A stretch of DNA of 64,000 nucleotides from Ananas comosus (GCF_001540865.1 NC_033629.1:7951512-8015511); one strand, 5' to 3'; shown: positions 11,048 to 23,279, counted from the stretch's first letter. Numbers and translations: made by a program. The notes: generated by a model from the sequence alone, not told the origin.

Positions 11048-11490
11048 ATGCTCTCCTCTTATAGATAGGACTGACAAAGAACAAAGTTCTTTTTCTATCA
11101 CTTCGCTCGCCCCTTTCTTTTTTGATCAATTTATTTATTTTTAATTGAATTTCCCCCTTTTTAATGGGAATAGATTAAATCTAGTAATTTCATTTAGGTT
11201 AGGTCTTAGGTCTCATTTCAATTGCGAAATATATCGTTTGTGGAAACGTTTCCTAAAAGGAAAAAAGTTTCCATTGTACTAAGCTAAGGACGGGAAGGAA
11301 GAAAGCGAGTGATCTGGTAATTCCTCATCCTCAAAGCAGTCCTTCCTGGAGTCTCAACAAATAAGTAATTATAGGAGTAAAGTGTTGATATAATTCGAAG
11401 AAGGAAACGGCAATTTAATTTCAAGTTAATAAAATAAGAAAAAAAGTAAAAAGAGTATGTAATCTAAGGTACTTTTTTACATTTCTAGGA

Positions 11491-11805
<315 letters not shown>

Positions 11806-12727
11806 TTAATTTTATCATTAAGTTTGATCATTAAGATCTATTGGGTCGAAGTAACTAAAAACTAATGATAATATTACTGACTCGTCAGAACTACTTCGAT
11901 ATCTCGTTTTTAGTTTCTACCCATGATGAAGTTTTTGTAAATCCATATACATACGGTTCTAGTTATTGCATTTCTTTCTTTCCAACCATTCTTTCATTCA
12001 ATCCTTCGTTCTTTACTCTTCTATATCCTTGAGTTCATCTGTTTTTTCATCCAATCCACAATCACAAATGAAACAGAAGAAAGGACTTGACTTATCTTGT
12101 AATCCATCTAATCTAAATGCAGTAAACTGCAATCAAATCAATATATGCAATCATCAATATATGCAATGGATATCAATATGATCGATATCAACGATATCAA
12201 TATATCAATATAACGATATCAATATGTATATCAATACATATATATATATTTTTTATTTTGCTATAACTAACTATATATATATATTATATATGTATAGCAT
12301 ATAGTTAGATATATATAGTTAGTTAGTATATAGGTAGGGTATAAGGTAGGGTATAAGGACTTATATTTATATATAGATAGGACTATATAACTAGTGAATA
12401 TCTAATATTGCATATACATATTACATATACATTTCTTTCTTCCATAACGTAAACTGGCCGCATTTTATATTGAATCGGATTATAGAATCATTCCTTGAAA
12501 CCCACACAAAAAGTGGCTGGACTTATAGACATTACATACATCTAGTGTGACCTCCCCAACCCATTTTTTTTTTTTACAATTCCGTAATATCGTTCATCTT
12601 CTCTCCTACGACTCTAGGTCATATCTTCATACGTATTTATATCTATTATGTTCTCCAACCAAGCAGATTATCTTGAACCATGCATGAATTGGGATAAGCT
12701 AAAAAAAAAGACTATTTCGAAAACTAG

Positions 12728-12907
12728 TCAATGATGACCCTCCATGGATTCGCCTATATAAGCCGCGGCCAACGTTGCAAAAATAAGAGCTTGAATACCA
12801 CTTGTAAATAATCCAAGAAACATGACAGGTATAGGAACTACTGAAGGGACTAAAGAAACAAGAACAACAACTACTAATTCATCAGCCAATATATTCCCGA
12901 ATAGTCG
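12728..12907 (-). pseudogene. atpI: ATP synthase CF0 subunit a (atpI), C-terminal fragment
   Basis: The last 59 codons of atpI are present, reading [20 protein letters not shown] through to IGESMEGHH and the stop at 12728-12730. They contain the conserved Arg of the proton path. The 5' part is missing: chloroplast sequence ends near 12907 and a Tourist fragment follows, so the longer frame running on to 13117 is a chance fusion. One residue (Ser in VPSVVPIP) appears to differ from the sequence I expect. Confidence 0.88.
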
Positions 12908-13077
12908 ACTGTTCCACCAAAATGGTGGAATAGCAAATCCCTTGCTATTCCGGGATAACCGGAAATAGAAAGATTTGACCGGGATAAAATATCCTGGCCA
13001 AATTTCATCCCGTTTGGCGGAATAGCGAGGATAACTTTCATTATCCCCGCTTATCCCGCGATCCAAACAGGGCCTTA
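12908..13077. mobile_element. Tourist-like element, right-terminal fragment
   Basis: About 167 bp matches the last 170 bp of the copy at 9653-10622 in the same orientation (for example TTCCACCAAAATGGTGGAAT, and ATCCCGTTT near the end). It ends GGCC at 13074, followed by TTA. The left part is missing; chloroplast DNA abuts it directly. Confidence 0.85.
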
Positions 13078-13078
13078 A

Positions 13079-14200
13079 GGTACCGTTTGTTTGCAGGATA
13101 AAATGGGAATAGCCCATTTTATCTTGCTAATTCACCCAAACAGCCCATTAAATTGTGGGTTTAATTTAGCCCTGTCTTAACGGGTTATCCAAGGATAACC
13201 CGTTAAGACCAATTCCCCACCACCCATGGAATAAACAACTTTGCTAGGGTTAGCTCAGGGGCAGGGATTGGAAATTTGGTAAAATGCATCTTCGTCGCCT
13301 ACGCGTTCCTCGCCTCCGTTAATGCCCCATACCTACCTTCCTCCTTGCTAATTACTCCGCCCAAATCCTCCTGCCTCCTCGTGTCAGCCGCCTTCTTCCT
13401 CCTCTCCACTTCTCTCGATGCAATCTGCTGGGAAAAGCCCATTTAAGCAAGATCTCATTTGGGATTCGGCTTCATCGGTAATCCTTCTCGTATCTTGCTT
13501 TCTTCCTCCCTACTTCTCTGGCAGTCTCTCTCAACTACCGCCATCAATGAGGAAGATCTCGCTCGAGATCCATCCTCATCTGTAACATTCATCTCTCAAA
13601 CCCTTCGATTTGATGGATATTAATGGGTACTACCCCCTTTGGGTCAACATGTGGGCTTCTGATGTACGAAACCTCCTCCTTCCTCTTTGCCGACTATACT
13701 GTGGTGTCAAGTCGGCCATTAAGTGCGAAAACCATCCTCACAGGTATAAGGCATGAAGTTTTTGTGCCCTTCTTCTCTTTAAATTAGGTGGGACTCAAAG
13801 GTAGTGCTTCTCTTTGCCATTAGCTTCAAACTGTATCTCTGTTACTATTTTGTTGGCTGACATTGTTGGAGGAGAAGTCTTCAACGTTGAAATTTTCAGC
13901 CTTTTTCTGATCTCATCGAGGTGGGATTTCATATGATTATCTTGTAATGTCAACTACTTTTTGTAGATTTCTCTTTGACATTTTCTACTACCTGAGGCTA
14001 CTGTTTGTTGTTTTATACAAGTAGAGCCTAGCTTTTGTATGCTCCTTACTTTACAATCCAACCATGAAAACAGAGAACATTGCCATTTGGCCATTTGTTT
14101 CGAGGGAAATTTTTTTAAAAAAATTATTCGATGATGTAGGGAAAGGATAATTACATATCCTTGGCAGGGTGGCATAGTTTTTTGAACTAGTGCAGCCGCC
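13079..14200. other. Harbinger left non-coding region
   Basis: This holds the left terminal repeat, an inverted pair CTTAACGGGTTATCC / GGATAACCCGTTAAG near 13175-13206, and a CT-rich stretch (13280-13560) that could be promoter or untranslated exon. No convincing coding exon was found. Confidence 0.6.
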
Positions 14201-15709
14201 ATGGAGTCATGTACAACCTTATCCCCTGAGGCATTTCAAAAAATTATATATCATAATGACCCAGTAATAAACCAATCTAATATGTATGCAGGAATACATA
14301 TGATTGATTTGTTTGCTTACTCATCTCAGATGGCTCCTCTAAAAAAGTCGCTGCAGCCTAATTTGAAAAACAAGGGCTCATTTATTGATGTTCCCTCTAC
14401 TGACAGTCAAAGCTTAGATTGCTCTATGCAAGAATCAACTAAAACCAGGGTAAGATCGGGTAACTGGACAGAAATAATGGACTCCGCAATGTTGAACGTA
14501 ATGATAGAGGAGCATACTCTTGGGAACTTTGTCAATGGGAGTTTTACTCCATTGGCATGGACTAGAATGATTCGAGATTTCAATGAGAGGACAAAATTGG
14601 GCTTTACCAAAGTTCATTTGCAAAACCGTTTGAAAGTCTTGAAGCGTCAATATTTGATGTATCAAACTTTAGCCAACAAAAGTGGATGGGGGTGGGATTC
14701 CACACAAAATATTCCAACTGCGGGTGACTCCAGTGATTGGGATGCCATTATAGCGGTATGTGTTTCAATATTTTACAATCTATCGTTTTATCTAAACCCA
14801 AATTATTCCTTTTTATAGGTGAACTTATGCATATCATATATATATTTTTTCCATTTTTAGGAAAATCCTGCTTATGCTAAGTGTCGGGACAAACCATTTC
14901 CGGCATATCAATCTATTGAATTCTTGACTGGAAAAGGTACTGCAACCGGTAGACATGGATTTACTTCCCGAGTGGAGGTCGAGGATGTTCGTAGCACCTC
15001 TTCCTCCTCTCCTGCTACGCAACCACTCAATATGGAAAACTTTGCCAAGAATTTAGAGGACGTTAATGACGCCAATTCAACTTCTCCAACTCCGACTCCA
15101 ATTAAAGTAAGTACCCACTATGAAGGTAGTGGCTCCGGCCGCACTTCATCGTTGAAGAGGCCGCGAGTGTCACCACCAAATCCTACACCAACTTCAAACC
15201 GTCGCCGAAAAGATGACGGTCGAACGCAAGCAATTTATGAGCTCGTTGAATTGGGAAAAAAAAGAACTGAAATTGCACAAGCTATAATGGACCGTGAGTT
15301 ACAAGCTCGGCCAAAAATTCACTCAATAGAGGAGTGTATGGAAAGGCTCTCCACTGTTGCTCACTTGACTCCTGATGGTTTACTTGCTGTGTGTGAGGCT
15401 TTAAAAGATGAGCGCAATAGGCCTATTTTTATGAAATTGAGTGGCGATATGTTGTGCATGTGGATAGATCGTCAAATCGCCATGCAACAATTTTATGCTG
15501 GACAAAGGCCTATTGCATCATCATTTGCACCTACTGCACCCTTTTTCACAGCAGCATCTTCATCCTTTACTCCTGGACCATTTGCATCCTTTCCACCTGC
15601 AAGTGCAAGCTTCCCACTTGGCACGCCCACTTTTCCTCCTGCAGGACCTTCTGGCTCTTCTAATTTACCATCATTTTCGCCGGAAAGGCCATCTTTTCCG
15701 CCTAATTAA
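14201..15709 (+). CDS. Harbinger Myb/SANT-like DNA-binding protein (ORF1)
   Basis: Exon 1 is 14201-14755, the intron is 14756-14860 (GTATG...TTTTTAG) and exon 2 is 14861-15709. Joining keeps the frame and gives 467 residues. Residues about 86-190 form a Myb/SANT-like domain of the Myb_DNA-bind_3 type (NWTEIMDSAMLNVMIEE, LKRQYLMYQTL, SGWGWDS, DWDAII). A Ser/Thr/Pro-rich linker with a basic patch (SNRRRKDDGR), a helical region and a Pro/Phe/Ser-rich tail follow. In this superfamily the partner protein binds subterminal DNA and the transposase and helps it enter the nucleus. The ATG at 14201 is the first one in the open frame; an upstream exon cannot be excluded. Confidence 0.83.
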
Positions 15710-18113
15710 GTTCGTACTTTTGGATTGATGAAGAAACTTGCCCTTTTTTGGTGTTTGGCACTTCCTGGTTGTGCTACTTAGTACTAATTAAGTGAGCACT
15801 TATTATCTATTTTGTTTGCATAAAGCTCTGAGATGCTGCATGTATTAACTAATGTACTCTTTCTATTTTACATGTACTCTATGCTTTACTTATATGCTTT
15901 GTTAAGTTCAAACAGTATGTCCACTATGAAGGACTTGTAGGCTGATCCATGCTTTTTCAATTTCTATAACTGTTACTCTGCACAGCTTGCTTCTTCTCAA
16001 CTTTTTATTTGCTAGTCTTTACTTACCATTGATGAGCACAAGAGGTGATTGGTATGAAAGGTATAAGTTTGGTTCATTAGCTAAGCACTTGTTTCAATTT
16101 CCTATATATATGCTTGCCATACTTCTATTAACTGTTGTGTTGTACCATACTTTTGGAATCCTATTCCTATATAACCTGATCTATTTTCCTTCATGGCCAG
16201 GTATAAAAGGTAATATACTTTTGCCGAAATGGATGATTATTTGGTTCAATCTTAGTATGTATAAGCTTGCTTCTTCTCAAGTTGTAATACAAACGGTACG
16301 CGCTCCGGCAATGATGAATAAAGCTAGCAACAGTCTTGAATGGTTTGGGGGGCAATAGGTGACCTATTGCAGCCACCGTTCAGACTTGGGCCCTTTATTA
16401 CCTGAGCCAACACATGATTGTTCAGCTGCAAGGTGCAGTGTTATTAATCTCCAACTCTCTTCAATACTCTACTTATTGGGTTCAATTGCTATTATTCGAG
16501 GTAAGTGAATGCTACAAGTTTCATGTAACATGATTTCAAAAGTATGTTTTTGTCAAGACGTTGTAAAAAATTTTCGAACTGGTTCAGTTGGTCCATGTTT
16601 TTGCAAACAAGTTGCTTCTCGCTTCTTTATCATGCTTGCAGTTTAATATTGTAATTATTCCATCTTACTTGTAGCTTATTTAAAATTTGTTCTGATCTTT
16701 TGTTTGCATATGTCCCTGTGTAAGTGCATCCATGTGCAACTAGTAACTTTATATTGGTCTCTGTACCTCATATATTGTACCTACAAGTGTGGAACTTCGA
16801 TTGTTTGTCATACTTCTATTAATTGGTGTGTTCTACCATAGTTGAAGCTTATGATTCCTATATAATCTGATCTGTTTTCAATCATGGCCAGGTATAAAAG
16901 GTAATATAATTTTGCCAAAATGGTATGACTTTGCTTCAAGCTTAGTATGTATAAGCTTGTTTCTTCTCAACTTGTAATACAAACAGTATGCGGTTCGACA
17001 ATGATGAATAAAGCTTGCATTAGTCTTGAATGGTTTGGGGGGCAATAGGTGATCTATTGCAGCCACCATTCAGACTTGGGGCCTTTAATACCTGAGCCAA
17101 CACATGATTGTTCAGCAGCAGCATGTAATTAATCTCCAACTCTCTTCTAACCTCCACTTATTAGGTTCAATTACTATTACTAGAGGTAAGTGACGGCTAA
17201 AAGTTTCATGTAACATGATTTCAAAAGTATGTTTTTGTCAACACGTTGTAAAATATTTTCCAACTGAATCATTTGGTCTAGGATTATGCAAACAAGTTGC
17301 TTCTCGCTTCTTTATCATGCTTACAGTTTAATATTGTAATTATTCCATCTCGCTTGTGGCATGCATGCTTTGGTATTTGTTCAGATCTATACAGAAATAT
17401 AGTTTTATAGCAATGGGAGATCATTTGTTTCAAGCATTTTTAATCCCCGCTTGCTTCTTCTCAACTTGAAATACAAACGAAGCGCGCTCCGGCAATGATG
17501 AATAAAGCTTGCAACAGTCTTGAATGGTTTTGGGGGGCAATATGAGACCTATTGCAGCCACCATTCAGACTTGGGCCCTTTATTACCTGAGCCAACACAT
17601 GAATCCTCTTCTAACCTCCAGGTATTGGGTTCATATTAATATTACTCGAGGTAAGTGACTGCTGCAAATTGCAAGTAACATGACAATTGGGAATTTCAAG
17701 TCTCTATAACTTAGTTACTGCTCCTGCAACCATGGTACTTCAATTGATTGATTCCTATTGTTAATTGTTGTTGCTGCAACTATGTATGACTTTGCTTATT
17801 CTCAACTTGAAATCTGCGTGTTACTCGCTCCGGCAATGATGAAGTAAAGAGCACTGGTCGTGAATGGTTGGGGGGCAGTGGGAAACCTCTTGCAGCCATC
17901 ATTCTCACTTGAGCTCTTTATTACCTGAGCCATCACAGGGTAGGGGGGCAGTACATGCGGTATATTTGCCACTATGCCAGTGTGACTTTAAGTCATCCTA
18001 ACCCAACATATGTTAAACACAGTACAGTTTACTTATATTGTCCTCTTTATTACTTAAGCTCAAGTTATTGCATAGATACATATTGCATCAGAGTTTTTTC
18101 TTCAAATGCAGTC
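15710..18113. other. Harbinger inter-ORF region
   Basis: About 2.4 kb between the two genes, mostly degenerate repeats (see 16164-17945), with no coding exon recognised. A splice acceptor-like CAAATGCAG lies just before the transposase ATG, so part of this may be a 5' UTR intron. Confidence 0.6.
16164..17945. repeat. Degenerate direct repeats, four copies, inside Harbinger
   Basis: A block containing CGCTCCGGCAATGATGAA, GTCTTGAATGGTTT, GGGGGGCAAT, CTATTGCAGCCACC and TTTATTACCTGAGCCA occurs about four times: roughly 16164-16680, 16857-17360, 17450-17684 and 17797-17940. The first two copies are about 500 bp and start 693 bp apart. The last two are shorter and more diverged. Small frames on the minus strand over the copies (KPFKT...SFIHHCR) appear twice but decay in the others. 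Confidence 0.85.
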
Positions 18114-19501
18114 ATGGCTGGAGCAAACAATCAGCGTGTTTTTTCTTCAACACTTGTTGCCGATCTCATGACATTCTTAGATGAGGAAGAAGATTATTGG
18201 GAAGAAGTGCATGCCTTACTTATCGAAGAGGGGGACTTTTCATTCCACAACACTATTTATAGGCAGCCTTGTCGAACTCGGCCATTTACTGGCCACGAGC
18301 TAATTCATGACATATTGCGTGGACACCCTGATAGAGGTTATCAACATTTCAGGATGACCACCACTATGTTTACAAGGCTTCGAGAAGAACTGGTTGGAAG
18401 GGGTTTTATACAAAATACTAGGCATTTAACTGCTGACGAGCAGCTTGGTATATTTCTATTTGGTACAGGTCATGCCGTGGCCAATAGAGTTTTGGCGGAA
18501 ACTTTTCAACATTCTGGAGAAACGATTAGCAGGCATTTTAATAATGTACTGCGCGGCGTGGTTGAACTTAGGCATGACTACATCCAACTCCCACTATCAA
18601 ATACAGGAGTACACCCTAGAATAAAGGAAAATCCGACATTCTATCCATTCAAGGTGAGTCGCAAGTTGAAACTTTGTGAAAACAAAATTTGAAATCTTTG
18701 GAGTCCCGAAATATTTGAAGCTAACTATTTTATTTATCTTTTGAATTTAGAATGCAATTGGTGCAGTAGATGGGACTCACATACCGGTGGTTGTACGGAA
18801 GCATAAGCAACCAAGATATCGGTGTCGAAAAGGATTTACTTCTCAGAACATGATGGCCGCATGCTCGTTTGACCATCAGTTTCTATTTGTGTGCACCGGG
18901 TGGGAGGGTTCTGCAGCTGATATGAGGGTACTGCGATGGTGTTGCGAGAGTGGCGGTTTCGCTGTCCCGGAAGGTCAGTAATGATTTGCAAGGTGATGTG
19001 TTTCTCAGCTTATCATTTGTCTAATTTTCATAAAGTGTTCTGGTGTGTGTAGGAAAATATTATCTTGTTGATTCTGGATATGCGAATACTGATCACTTCC
19101 TCGCGCCCTATCGAGGGGAACGATATCACTTGAGCCAATTTGATGTAAATGCACAAGCCCGAAGGCATCGAGGACCTCGAGATTTATATAATCATCGTCA
19201 TGCTCAATTGCGAAACGTAGTTGAGAAAGCTTTTGGGATCCTAAAGAGGCGGTTCAAGGTGCTTCGACAAGCAACACCATTTCCCTACAAGGTGCAGTGT
19301 CGCATTGCCCTCGCATGTTGTGTCATACACAATTTCATCAAAAGACACCAAGGGACCGATAGGTACTTCAACATGCAAATGGACTCATTGCCGATGGACG
19401 ACACACTTGATGAATCATCAGCTCCTGTTGGGCCAGACGAGTCTCGGAGAGGAGACGCCCTTCGCACTATGATAACAGGGCAACTTTGGAACAATAGATA
19501 G
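18114..19501 (+). CDS. PIF/Harbinger transposase (DDE superfamily)
   Basis: Exons 18114-18653, 18751-18973 and 19053-19501 are joined by GT-AG introns and give 403 residues without a stop, the usual size. Residues about 100-140 contain a helix-turn-helix-like part (LTADEQLGIFLFGTG, ETISRHF). The catalytic triad of the DDE_Tnp_4 fold is present: Asp187 in AVDGTHI, Asp261 in YLVDSGY and Glu312 in VEKAFGILKRRF. The enzyme cuts the element ends and joins them at TWA targets. ATG 18114 was chosen because an acceptor-like site lies directly before it; the open frame extends upstream to 17955, probably by chance. The Myb-like partner lies upstream on the same strand. Confidence 0.9.
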
Positions 19502-20299
19502 GAGGAAAATATTGAGAATGATGTAAATTTGTTTTTTACTTTATGCTTTTTTTTTTCCTTCTCAACTTATGTGCTGTGTCTTTAAACTGAAGTTATTGCG
19601 TGCTGTTTTCCATATCTTTGTAATTGGAAGTTAAGTTATGTTATGTTTGCACTGATTACTTTCAGCCGTAAAATGCTTTGATTAATTTTAATATACAAAT
19701 TTTGTTTTAGTTAATTGGTATGTTTGTTGATTGGAGTTGTATTTTAACTTTTAGTTCTCTGCATCAGTTTTGCAAACTGATTGTGTTAGAATATTTTAAA
19801 TGAGAATTATGCTTTGTTATAATGTCGAATGATGTAACTAAATAATTTCGTCTCTTACAACTTTGCTACAATTAAAAAAAAAATCGATTGGCCGTACATC
19901 TAATTTTGTTATGTATTGTTGAGATTTCGTAACAAGTAGAATATATTTTAAAAAACATATTAATTAACTTAACATTATAACCAAATAAATAAAAAAGTTT
20001 ATCAATTTATCAAATTTTCTAAACCAACATGTACTTGTATGTGTATTATTAACCATATATATGAAAGAGCACCCAAGGGCAAAATAGGTATATAAAAAAT
20101 GTAACATTCATCTCTTTTCACTATTCTCAACTATTCCACCAAATTAACCAAATACAATTTCAGCTAATCCTTAGAATACCAGCTTTACCAACCAAACGGT
20201 ATTTACATTTTATTCCTAAGTATTCTGGAATAACAAGCTATCCTAGGGTTAAAAAAATTTATACCAAAGTTTTTAATCCCCGAACCAAACGCAGCCTAA

Positions 20300-20390
20300 G
20301 AGGTGGGATAGCCTTTTCTTTGTGTTTGGGATAAGGGGCCGGAGGATAACCCCTTATCCTCTCCCTATCCCGCAACTAAACGCTGGCTTA
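20300..20390. repeat. Second Harbinger-like terminus outside the right end
   Basis: Read on the minus strand from 20387, GCCAGCGTTTAGTTGCGGGA resembles the terminal repeats, and TTA follows at 20388-20390. The stretch also contains an inverted pair around GATAAGGGG / CCCCTTATC, like the one near the left end. It is either the true outer end of the element or a separate small relic. Confidence 0.5.
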
Positions 20391-21605
20391 TTAACTACTT
20401 TATAGTGATTCTCTTTCTTGCTCTGGCCTCCGTAGACGTAGGCTTCGGCCAAACCATATAAATCTCAGTGTTCTTAACTGTGCAATTACTGTAATTTCTC
20501 TAAAATATATAAAAATTACCTCAACTGTCACTTATTTGGATTTGACTATCTAATCTTTAAAAATTTTGATTTTACTATTTGACCTTTTAATTTATTTAAT
20601 TTGAGCCAATTTGTGATTCTTTAACTTTAAAATTTGAATAAGATGTTTATCTTTACGGGTTTGGTTAGTATATTTTATCAATTTATATAGCTATAAATTT
20701 ATTAAAATAAGTAATTAGCTTAAATTTTATATCATAAAAGCTATCAAATTATTTAGATCAAACAAATTGAAATGTTGAGTAATAAAATTAAAATTTTAAA
20801 AGGTTGGATAGTTGAATCGATCAAAATGATCTATAATTCAAGTGAGTTTTATGATTCCTCACTCTTTCTCTCATTCAAAACCGTTACATTTTTGCTTTAT
20901 TATTATTATTATTATTATCGTTGACTAATTTGTTTATGCTATTTCTCGGTGCTCGATCGATCCCAACACTTAGCATTAGTGACATTTGGGAGTGCATTAG
21001 TGACATTTCGGAGTTAGTTTTCTTGACTGATTATTTTTCCTTCTTCTTTGCCTTTTTTCTTCGTAAACGTGTATAGATCTTTTGTGAACTACAGTAAGTT
21101 TTGAAGTGCACATAGAAATGCAAATACGAAAAATACTTCCATCATAGTGCTTATTTTTACAGATTTTTCTCTTTTTAATTTAGCCAACTCAACATCATAA
21201 CTCAATGGTATTTTCTAATCTTTTGGCAGATTATTCTAAAACCTGATACTTATTTTCTCACTTAATTGGCAAAGTATTTTACAACTTTTGATGAAAAGCA
21301 TTAAATTCTAATAGGATTTGACAAAATGTTTTGAAATTGGAAGGAAGGTTAGATAGCTACTAAAAAAAACCAAAAACAAAAGAAAAGAAAAGGTAAGTAA
21401 CAAAGTGATCAAAAATTTGAAGTTTAAATATAAAATTGTTTGTACCTTTTTCTCAATTCATAGATTTGGGCTAAACCATTTTAAATGTGATGAAGGCCAA
21501 AACAGAGATGCTCATTAGTCCATAACATAATGCCAGACTAAACTTTCTTTTTATTTTTCTTTATGTTTTTTTTCTTAGTTTTTTTCAATTAAGTAGGGCA
21601 CTAAT
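20391..21605. other. Intergenic AT-rich DNA
   Basis: No gene, RNA gene or clear repeat could be supported. A TTA trinucleotide run lies near 20896-20920. Confidence 0.7.
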
Positions 21606-21789
21606 TGTTATATTTGGTTTAAATTTGTAGTTATCTGAATTGGAATTAAATTCTAATCTAATTGGAATTAGATATAATTTAATCTAATTTGGCATATATG
21701 GATAATGAGTCGAAAAATTGAATTAGATTAGACTTGTGTTTAGAAATCCAATTAGATTAGAGTTCCAATTAGACTCCATTTTGAAGCCA

Positions 21790-21796
<7 letters not shown>

Positions 21797-21839
<43 letters not shown>

Positions 21840-21866
21840 GTGTGTGTGTGTATATATATATATATA
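21797..21866. repeat. TA/TG microsatellite in the LTR
   Basis: TA repeat with a short TG run. The 3' LTR has only a short TATATATA at the same place, so this is where the insertion happened. Confidence 0.9.
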
Positions 21867-21867
21867 T

Positions 21868-22637
21868 GTAGAGTTGGACTGGACTACTATTAATAGCAAA
21901 ATTTATTGTTGCTACCAGTTTTTTAGCCTTTGGATCAATTCTTTTCATTATTTCTAACCATTGGATTAAATACTATAACCCAGTGGAGACCACTCAACTC
22001 TAGGGGGACCACTCAACTCTAAACAACTAATATCATCCTGACCCTACAATTTTTCATCCAAGGGTTAAAAACTTGATAGCAAAAAAAGCATTTTACTATT
22101 AATAGTCACTACAACAAAAACGGTCTATAGCTACACTTTTAAATGTAGGTACATGTTAAAAAAGTGCTGCTAGCTAAAATTACCGACACTTTTAAAAAGT
22201 GTTGCTATATGTGGGTCGCTAGGTATATAGTGACAGTTAAAGAGTGTCGTTATAACCTAAAAGAGTGCTGCTAATTTACCAACACTTATTTAAGCATTTA
22301 GCAACCGCCGAAACTCTATTGCGTTGGCTGCAGTGGCGGAGGAGGACGACAGGAAAGGCTCTTCGTCTAGAATTTCAGTAGATTGAGTGAAGAGAGAAGA
22401 AAAGATGGTAATTGATTTTTCTTTTTTTTTTCTTTTCTGTTTGTAATCGGGCTAAATGGACTGGGTGTGGTGGGTTGAGTAGAATAATTTTTTATTTTTG
22501 GTTAGATTGGACTTTATATTTAGGCCTTAGTAGATGTTTTTTTAAGTTTTAGTATAAATGGGATACTTATTCAAAAGTGTCCCAAACATGTGTCCCCATA
22601 ACCTAATTTTGTTGTAGTGAGTATTCCAGCCTAATTC

Positions 22638-22640
<3 letters not shown>
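21868..22640. mobile_element. Short MITE (family B) interrupted by a CACTA element
   Basis: The 21868-22106 part is a near copy of the element at 30337-30575 (GGACTACTATTAATAGCAAA, ACCACTCAACTCTAGGGGGA). Its right terminal repeat (ATTCCAGCCTAATTCTA) reappears only after the CACTA element, at 22623-22640. It lies in a TA repeat within the copia 5' LTR. Confidence 0.85.
22107..22619. mobile_element. CACTA (En/Spm) non-autonomous element, 513 bp
   Basis: It starts CACTACAACAAAAACGG and ends TTTTGTTGTAGTG, exact inverted termini of the superfamily. AGT stands on both sides (22104-22106 and 22620-22622), a 3-bp target duplication. Subterminal repeats of the AAGTGCTGCTA / AGTGTTGCTAT kind near the left end are typical transposase-binding sites. 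There is no transposase gene. Confidence 0.95.
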
Positions 22641-22693
<53 letters not shown>

Positions 22694-22745
22694 TACATAT
22701 ATGTGTATATATATATATGTGTATGTATATATGTATATACATATG
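22636..22745. repeat. TA/TG microsatellite
   Basis: TA, then about 13 TG units, then mixed TA/TG, on the right side of the nested MITE. Confidence 0.95.
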
Positions 22746-23246
22746 CGGCCAAGCTAATGAAGCCGGAGCCATGACTCAAATTAGGCCATGTAAATTAATT
22801 AAGTTGTTGGTGGTCACGTTGTGGCGGCGCGCGGTGTGCATTGCAGAGCCTCTGTTGGGGATCTAATTATGAAGGCGATGCTATGCATGTACATGTTAAG
22901 AAGACATGCTAATTAAACTGCATGTTGGAGAGAGTTGACCAAGCCTATTGGCCGTACGGTAATGAGGGGCCGTGGCGTTAATTAAGCCGAGGCAGTTCAT
23001 AGTTTCTTGTACGGATGCCAATTTTGACGTTTTTGATCCAATTAAGTTTTGACCTTTTGAGAGATTTTCTTTGTCCTCCGTCTTTTCAACATTAATAAAG
23101 TATTTGCTCCGTGTTCGTCCATGGACGCGCATAGGTCGTTGGCCGAACCACGTAAAATATCGATGTACTTTTTTTTCTTTTCTTTTCTTTTTCTTGCATT
23201 AAGTTATTTTCTGAATCTATTTTTTATCGTTCCGATTTTAACAAAT

Positions 23247-23258
23247 TGGTATCAAAGC
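23247..23258 (+). promoter_or_regulatory. Copia primer-binding site
   Basis: TGGTATCAAAGC, three bases after the LTR end, is complementary to the 3' end of initiator tRNA-Met except for one base (A instead of G). It primes minus-strand DNA synthesis in this class. Confidence 0.9.
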
Positions 23259-23279
23259 CTTTCTATTCCCTTTGAGGAT

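Larger units (their letters stand above)
13076..20299 (+). mobile_element. PIF/Harbinger DNA transposon, apparently complete
   Basis: The body is 13079-20296 with TAA at both ends (13076-13078 and 20297-20299). The left end starts GGTACCGTTTGTTTGCAGGA. The right end on the minus strand starts GGCTGCGTTTGGTTCGGGGA. The superfamily needs two proteins, and both are here on the plus strand: a Myb/SANT-like protein (14201-15709) and a DDE transposase (18114-19501). Both frames stay open after removal of short GT-AG introns. An alternative right end lies at 20387 (see separate entry). The long leader (13079-14200) has no clear gene. Confidence 0.88.
21606..23243 (+). repeat. Copia 5' LTR with nested insertions
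   Basis: Blocks 21606-21797 and 22740-23150 align with the 3' LTR (27331-27948). Between them lie a TA microsatellite and a MITE with a CACTA element inside. Near the end the 5' LTR has about 80 extra bases, T-rich from 23165, that the 3' LTR lacks. Confidence 0.88.

Noticed and set aside
12908..13117. N-terminal extension of the atpI frame
   Set aside because: This part is Tourist sequence on the minus strand, joined to atpI by chance.
16191..17069. Two similar minus-strand ORFs (KPFKT...SFIHHC)
   Set aside because: They lie on the degenerate direct repeats; the other two copies break the frame.
17955..18113. N-terminal extension of the transposase (MRYICHYASV...)
   Set aside because: An acceptor-like CAAATGCAG directly before ATG 18114 and the usual transposase start favour the shorter protein.
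23247..23258. tRNA gene at the primer sites (also 38218, 49486, 56978)
   Set aside because: Only the 12-13 bases complementary to the tRNA 3' end are present; no cloverleaf can be formed.
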